A DNA stretch of 9,205 bases from an uncultured Helicobacter sp. (GTDB lineage Bacteria > Campylobacterota > Campylobacteria > Campylobacterales > Helicobacteraceae): NCBI GenBank assembly GCA_944325475.1, contig CALVAF010000193.1, positions 1 to 9,205 on the forward strand, in the 5' to 3' direction. The notes beneath the pieces were generated by a model. The model was given only the letters and a program-made list of their open reading frames with translations. It did not search any database and was not told where the DNA came from. Both the position numbers and the translations under genes were made by a program. This document shows, one piece after another, positions 5,973 to 9,205 of the stretch (position 1 is the stretch's first letter; every line of letters starts with the position of its first letter).

Positions 5973-7289
5973 ATGGAGTGGAATGAGAATTACGCAATTG
6001 GAATCTTGATGTTTGGCATTTTAGTAGGGTTGGTTGGGCTTTTGTGGTATTTGTTTTTGAATCACAAAAGGCTTTTGTTGCAAAAGGCAAGGCTTGAAGT
6101 GGAACTCGCACAAAAGCAAGAAAAAATCAAAATTTTTAGTGGAGAATTGGCTAATCAACTGGAATATGAAGTGGCAAAGAGAATGCGTAGTGATTATTTG
6201 TCAGAATATTTATTTGAAAATAGTCTTAATCCCATGATGATTGCTAAAGTTACAAAGGAGGAGAATTTAGAGGTTTTGAAGTGCAATCAAAGTGCGTTAG
6301 ATACCTTTGATGAAAAGATAATCAAAACGCATTTTTTGGGTTTGTTTGCAGATTTAGAATGTCAGAAGTATGCTTTAAAAAAGATTGATGAAGCTTTGCA
6401 AAGCAAGAAGCGACAAAATTTTAAATCTTTGATAAAATGGAGGGATAAAAATTCGCCGATGATTGTTTCGGTGCATACTTTTGCTTATGAGGGTAATTTA
6501 GCCTTATGTTTTACTTTTATAGATATTTATGAGATTATAAAGTTAGAGCAGGAATTGCATGATAAACGGGCTATGCTCGCACAGAAAAGCAAAGTTGAAG
6601 ATATGGGAAAAATGCTTGGGAATATCGCACACCAATGGAAACAGCCTCTAAATTCTCTTTACTTACTCTGTCAGAATCTCAAAGAAATGCAGCAATATGG
6701 GGAGCTTGATGGGGAAAAGTTTGAAAAATACATTAAAATTATGTCCAAGCAGGTTCAGTTTATGTCCAAAACCATTGATGAGTTTAGAGAGTTTTTTAAA
6801 CCTTCAAAGGGCGAGGAGGAATTTGAAGTTTATGGGGCGATTAAAAATATTTTGGAGTTGTTTTATAATCTTGTGGATAAGCGGATTGAAATCAACCTTA
6901 GTTTTGATAAAGAAGTGAGTATTTTTGCAAGCAAAAATGAATTCCAACAGATGATAATTGTGCTTTTAGATAATTCCATTGATGCTATTCAATCAAGGCT
7001 TTTTAAAAATGAAATCAATGAGGGGCAAATTAGGATTTCTTGTGATGAGGCTGAAAATGGGGTTTGTGTTTTGAAAATCAAAGACAATGGAGGAGGTATC
7101 AATAAAGAGATTGGGAATAAGATTTTTGAGAGTTATTTTACGACTAAAGAAAATGGAAATGGGATTGGACTGGCTATGGTGTCGATGATTTTAGACAAGA
7201 TAGGAGGTAGAATCACTTATGTTAATTGCGATGATGGTGTGGAATTTCAAATAGAAATGCCTCTTTTTAGGAGGGATTTTGAAGAATAA
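5973..7289 (+). CDS. Membrane-anchored sensor histidine kinase with PAS-like domain (orphan)
   Basis: A 438-aa kinase counted from the ATG. A TTG 15 bp upstream (5958) is in frame but has no ribosome-binding site, while the ATG has GGATAAAG about 7 nt before it. One transmembrane helix (about 8-30, 'AIGILMFGILVGLVGLLWYL') is followed by a coiled-coil linker (35-75) and a PAS-like domain (about 80-185, 'NPMMIAKV...VLKCNQSALDTF'). The dimerisation H-box is 'MLGNIAHQWKQPLNSL' with phospho-acceptor His220. The ATPase domain has the N-box 'LLDNSIDAI' (Asn334), G1 'KDNGGGI' (about 370-376), F-box 'FESYFTTK' and G2 'GNGIGLAM' (395-402). All catalytic boxes are intact, so autophosphorylation is expected. 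There is almost no periplasmic part, so it likely senses a cytoplasmic or membrane signal. No response regulator is adjacent; the next DNA is a broken chemoreceptor gene. Confidence 0.9.
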   Translation: MEWNENYAIGILMFGILVGLVGLLWYLFLNHKRLLLQKARLEVELAQKQEKIKIFSGELANQLEYEVAKRMRSDYLSEYLFENSLNPMMIAKVTKEENLEVLKCNQSALDTFDEKIIKTHFLGLFADLECQKYALKKIDEALQSKKRQNFKSLIKWRDKNSPMIVSVHTFAYEGNLALCFTFIDIYEIIKLEQELHDKRAMLAQKSKVEDMGKMLGNIAHQWKQPLNSLYLLCQNLKEMQQYGELDGEKFEKYIKIMSKQVQFMSKTIDEFREFFKPSKGEEEFEVYGAIKNILELFYNLVDKRIEINLSFDKEVSIFASKNEFQQMIIVLLDNSIDAIQSRLFKNEINEGQIRISCDEAENGVCVLKIKDNGGGINKEIGNKIFESYFTTKENGNGIGLAMVSMILDKIGGRITYVNCDDGVEFQIEMPLFRRDFEE

Positions 7290-7333
7290 AATTTGCTTAA
7301 AATAAGAGCTTAAATGATATAAATTAATCATGT

Positions 7334-8326
7334 ATAATATTTGTGGGTAAAGATGGTGATAAAAGTTATGTTTTAGAAAATGGGAGATGAAATTTTTTTA
7401 GATGATTTGTTTTTAGGATTGTTGCTTTGATTGTGGCAGTTTTGGTTGTGCCTTTAGGAGTGGTTTAATGCAAATTTCTAGGAAGGTATTTAGTGGAAAA
7501 TTCTAGTGCTATCAAGCTAAAAATTGTTTCTCTTTTTTTTAATGCTTGGTGTTCTATGTCGTTTTGTGTTTGTTTAATGGTGTATGATTTATCTTAAGGC
7601 AATGAGGATTTGATAAGCAGTTACACAAGAAATGGTAATGGAATCTCTAAGGCAAATTCTCACATTAATGCCATTATCTAAAAAAATAGAAATATGGTTT
7701 TGAATGCTAAAGGGCTAAGTTATCAAGATATTATGCAGGTAATTAGCTTATCAGCCTGTGGTATGCTAAATGATTCTAAAGAGCTGGTGTGAAAAACATG
7801 AGCGATATTCAAGAGATAACTAAGCAGCTTTTGCAGATAAAGCAATATTAATGAAAGCAGCTAATGAAATGTAGGTATTTCTGAAATTGCTAATTAAACA
7901 AAGTTGATTAGCATGGAATACCAATATTGAGGCAGCATGAGCTGGAGGGGAGGGGTTGCAATGGTTGTTGATGGGGTAAGGCAGTTTGGATATAAAAAAG
8001 TTTGAGTGAAATTAATGCTGTTTGGAATGTGATTATTTAATCTATAATTCTAAGTGCAAGGAGTGATAATGGAGTGATAATGTAGAAAGCGTAAAGATTC
8101 TTCAAAATAATGTTAAGCTGTTAGAAAATTTGGTGCAAGTATCTTTAGAGACGATGTGAAAAATATAGGAGATTTTTGTAGGTGTGAGCGAGATTTTAAT
8201 CAAGTAGGCGAGGTTTAGAATCTCACACAAAAAAACACAAAAGCGTGGATTTAGTCAATGGAAGTGTGCAAGATTTCACAAACAACAAATAAACTAAATA
8301 GTCAGCTTAATTCTTGTAAATATTAA
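7334..8326 (+). pseudogene. Decayed methyl-accepting chemotaxis protein (MCP), 5'-truncated
   Basis: No intact reading frame exists, but shifting frames recovers an MCP in order. A possible sensor-domain end 'GKDGDKSYVLENGR' starts at 7346. A TM2-like 'FRIVALIVAVLVVPLGVV' lies at 7412-7465. A HAMP/linker-like part is 'SSAIKLKIVSLFF' (7502-7540) and later 'KNRNMVLNAKGLSYQDIMQV' (7682-7741). The signalling hairpin tip appears as 'GISEIAN*T' (7874-7900), 'NTNIEAA*AGGEG' (7917-7955) and 'GVAMVVDGVRQF' (7952-7987), matching 'IANQTNLLALNAAIEAARAGE.GRGFAVVADEVRQL'. 'KSLSEINAVWNVII*SI' (7996-8046) matches the conserved 'QKSLSEI' block. The C-terminus 'TNKLNSQLNSCKY' ends at TAA 8324-8326. TM1 and most of the periplasmic sensor domain are missing. 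Stops and frameshifts are spread along the whole length, so loss of function is old. It accounts for the large gap after the kinase gene. Confidence 0.88.
8060..8081 (+). repeat. 11-bp tandem duplication in the MCP remnant
   Basis: GGAGTGATAAT occurs twice in direct succession (8060-8070 and 8071-8081). Eleven bases is not a multiple of three, so the duplication is itself a frameshifting lesion. It lies just before an uninterrupted 27-codon stretch beginning 'DNVESVKILQNN'. Confidence 0.9.
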
Positions 8327-9205
8327 CTTTCAAAATCGCTATGCGTGAAGAAGCTTAGGATTTCTTCACGCATGATAGTAGGGTTGGTAATGGAATTAAC
8401 TTTGCTGCGAAACTCGCTAGCACCCTTTAAGCCTTTAGAATATGCATGGAGGTTTTTTCGAAACATAATCGCTCCATAATCTCCCCTAAATTCAATAGTT
8501 CTATCAAAATGTTCTAAAGCCACTTGCTTTCTTAGTTTTACAGATTCTTCTAAATTGTGTTTAATTTGAGTGAAAATCCAAGGTTTTTCAATCGCTGCCC
8601 TACCTATCATCACGCCATCAGCACCAGTAAATTCCTGCACTTTTTTAGCCATTTGTGGGGAATTAATTTCACCATTGGCAATGAGTGGGTGAGGGATATT
8701 TTCTTTGATAATTTTAATGGAATCATAATCAATTTTGTCTTTTTTGTAGCCATCGCTTCTAGTCCTGCCATGCACCACCACATAATCAATGGGAGAATCA
8801 CTCAAAGCTTTAGCGATTTCTAGAGGAATCTTTTTGTCAAACCCTAAGCGCACTTTGATACTAAGGTAAGGGAAAAGGCTAGTTTCTCTTAGCAATATAA
8901 GAATCTTTACAAGTTTATTTAAGTCTTTAAGCAAGGAGCTTCCACTACCATGGCTTGAGACTTTGGGGGCAGGGCAGCCGCAATTTAAATCAAGAATTTG
9001 AATATGCTCTTGAAAATCATTTAAAAATTCTACTGCCTTTTGGATAATCCCAAAATCATTCCCTGCAATCTGCAATGCAAAGGGATTTTCAAGCGGGGAT
9101 TTTTCTATCATTTTTATAGTTTTTTTATTTTTAAAAGCAAGAGCATGGACGCTTATCATTTCACTAACGGTAATATCCGCACCAAATTTCTTGACTACTT
9201 CCCTA
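8323..9205 (-). CDS. dusB: tRNA-dihydrouridine synthase (Dus family, DusB-like), 5' end outside the window
   Basis: A flavin enzyme that reduces uridines in the tRNA D-loop with NADPH. The frame stays open to the right edge: the 15 codons before the Met at 9159 read 'REVVKKFGADITVSE', which is normal Dus sequence ('PFR.....GA...VSEM'). That Met is therefore internal and the true start lies outside, about 20-30 codons away. Numbering from that Met, motifs are 'DLNCGCPAPKV' (57-67; Cys62 of 'GCP' is the expected catalytic acid), 'GSGSSLLKD', 'VVHGRTRSDGY' (FMN/tRNA contact), 'LIANGEI', 'GADGVMIGRAA' (FMN phosphate loop) and 'MFRKNLHAYSKGLKGASEFR' in the helical C-terminal domain. The C-terminus is complete. 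Its stop overlaps the stop of the MCP remnant on the other strand. The DusB assignment within the family is tentative. Confidence 0.9.
   Translation of the reverse strand, partial: REVVKKFGADITVSEMISVHALAFKNKKTIKMIEKSPLENPFALQIAGNDFGIIQKAVEFLNDFQEHIQILDLNCGCPAPKVSSHGSGSSLLKDLNKLVKILILLRETSLFPYLSIKVRLGFDKKIPLEIAKALSDSPIDYVVVHGRTRSDGYKKDKIDYDSIKIIKENIPHPLIANGEINSPQMAKKVQEFTGADGVMIGRAAIEKPWIFTQIKHNLEESVKLRKQVALEHFDRTIEFRGDYGAIMFRKNLHAYSKGLKGASEFRSKVNSITNPTIMREEILSFFTHSDFES

Noticed and set aside
7333..7338. TATAAT after the kinase gene as a promoter for the region 7340-8326
   Set aside because: It matches a -10 box, but there is no intact gene behind it and such words are common by chance in A+T-rich noncoding DNA. 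It could at most be a fossil.
7290..8322. A possible unknown system or noncoding RNA in the long gap
   Set aside because: Piecewise translation gives a consistent series of MCP segments in the right order, so a decayed chemoreceptor explains the region better.
8323..9159. Dus gene starting at the Met at 9159 (278 aa)
   Set aside because: The frame continues upstream to the window edge with typical Dus sequence ('KKFGADITVSEM'), so this Met is internal and the gene is cut by the edge.
1..9205. tRNA/rRNA genes, CRISPR repeats, insertion sequences, phage attachment sites
   Set aside because: No cloverleaf, regular spaced repeat array, transposase fragment or flanking terminal repeat was seen on either strand.

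Overview
The window looks like a chromosomal segment of a low-GC Campylobacterota (epsilonproteobacterial) genome, most likely a Helicobacter. The evidence is the A+T-rich codon use, the gene order ferredoxin / ppx-gppA / waaC / htrB (which I recall from H. pylori and relatives), a TrpC-type N-terminus of the Campylobacterota kind, and a histidine kinase with the 'AHQWKQPLN' H-box common in this phylum. The species assignment is inference.

Positions 1-5828 are a tightly packed minus-strand block, read right to left: glyS (glycyl-tRNA synthetase beta), a 209-aa TrpC-like protein, a 2x[4Fe-4S] ferredoxin, an exopolyphosphatase (ppx/gppA), heptosyltransferase I (waaC) and the 5' part of a lipid A acyltransferase (htrB/lpxL type). 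Junctions are +9 bp, 81 bp, 1-bp overlap, 7-bp overlap and 3-bp overlap. This suggests one or two transcription units: glyS plus trpC-like, and fdx-ppx-waaC-htrB. The block mixes translation, redox, polyphosphate/(p)ppGpp metabolism and lipooligosaccharide assembly.

A divergent intergenic region (5829-5972) carries candidate promoters for glyS (leftward) and for an orphan membrane-anchored sensor histidine kinase (rightward, 5973-7289). No response regulator lies next to the kinase.

Positions 7290-8326 have no intact gene but are not empty. They hold a heavily decayed methyl-accepting chemotaxis protein (MCP): transmembrane segment 2, a HAMP-like region, the signalling hairpin and the C-terminus can all be recognised, broken by many stops and frameshifts. 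The remnant runs tail-to-tail into the last gene, a tRNA-dihydrouridine synthase on the minus strand, which is cut by the right window edge.

The best points for a second look are the TrpC-like pseudoenzyme that has lost its catalytic residues, an eight-G tract inside the phosphate-binding motif of ppx (a possible phase-variation site), the MCP relic beside an orphan kinase, and a perfect 10-bp inverted repeat just upstream of the ferredoxin. I found no convincing wholly new multi-gene system, CRISPR array, insertion sequence, tRNA or rRNA.
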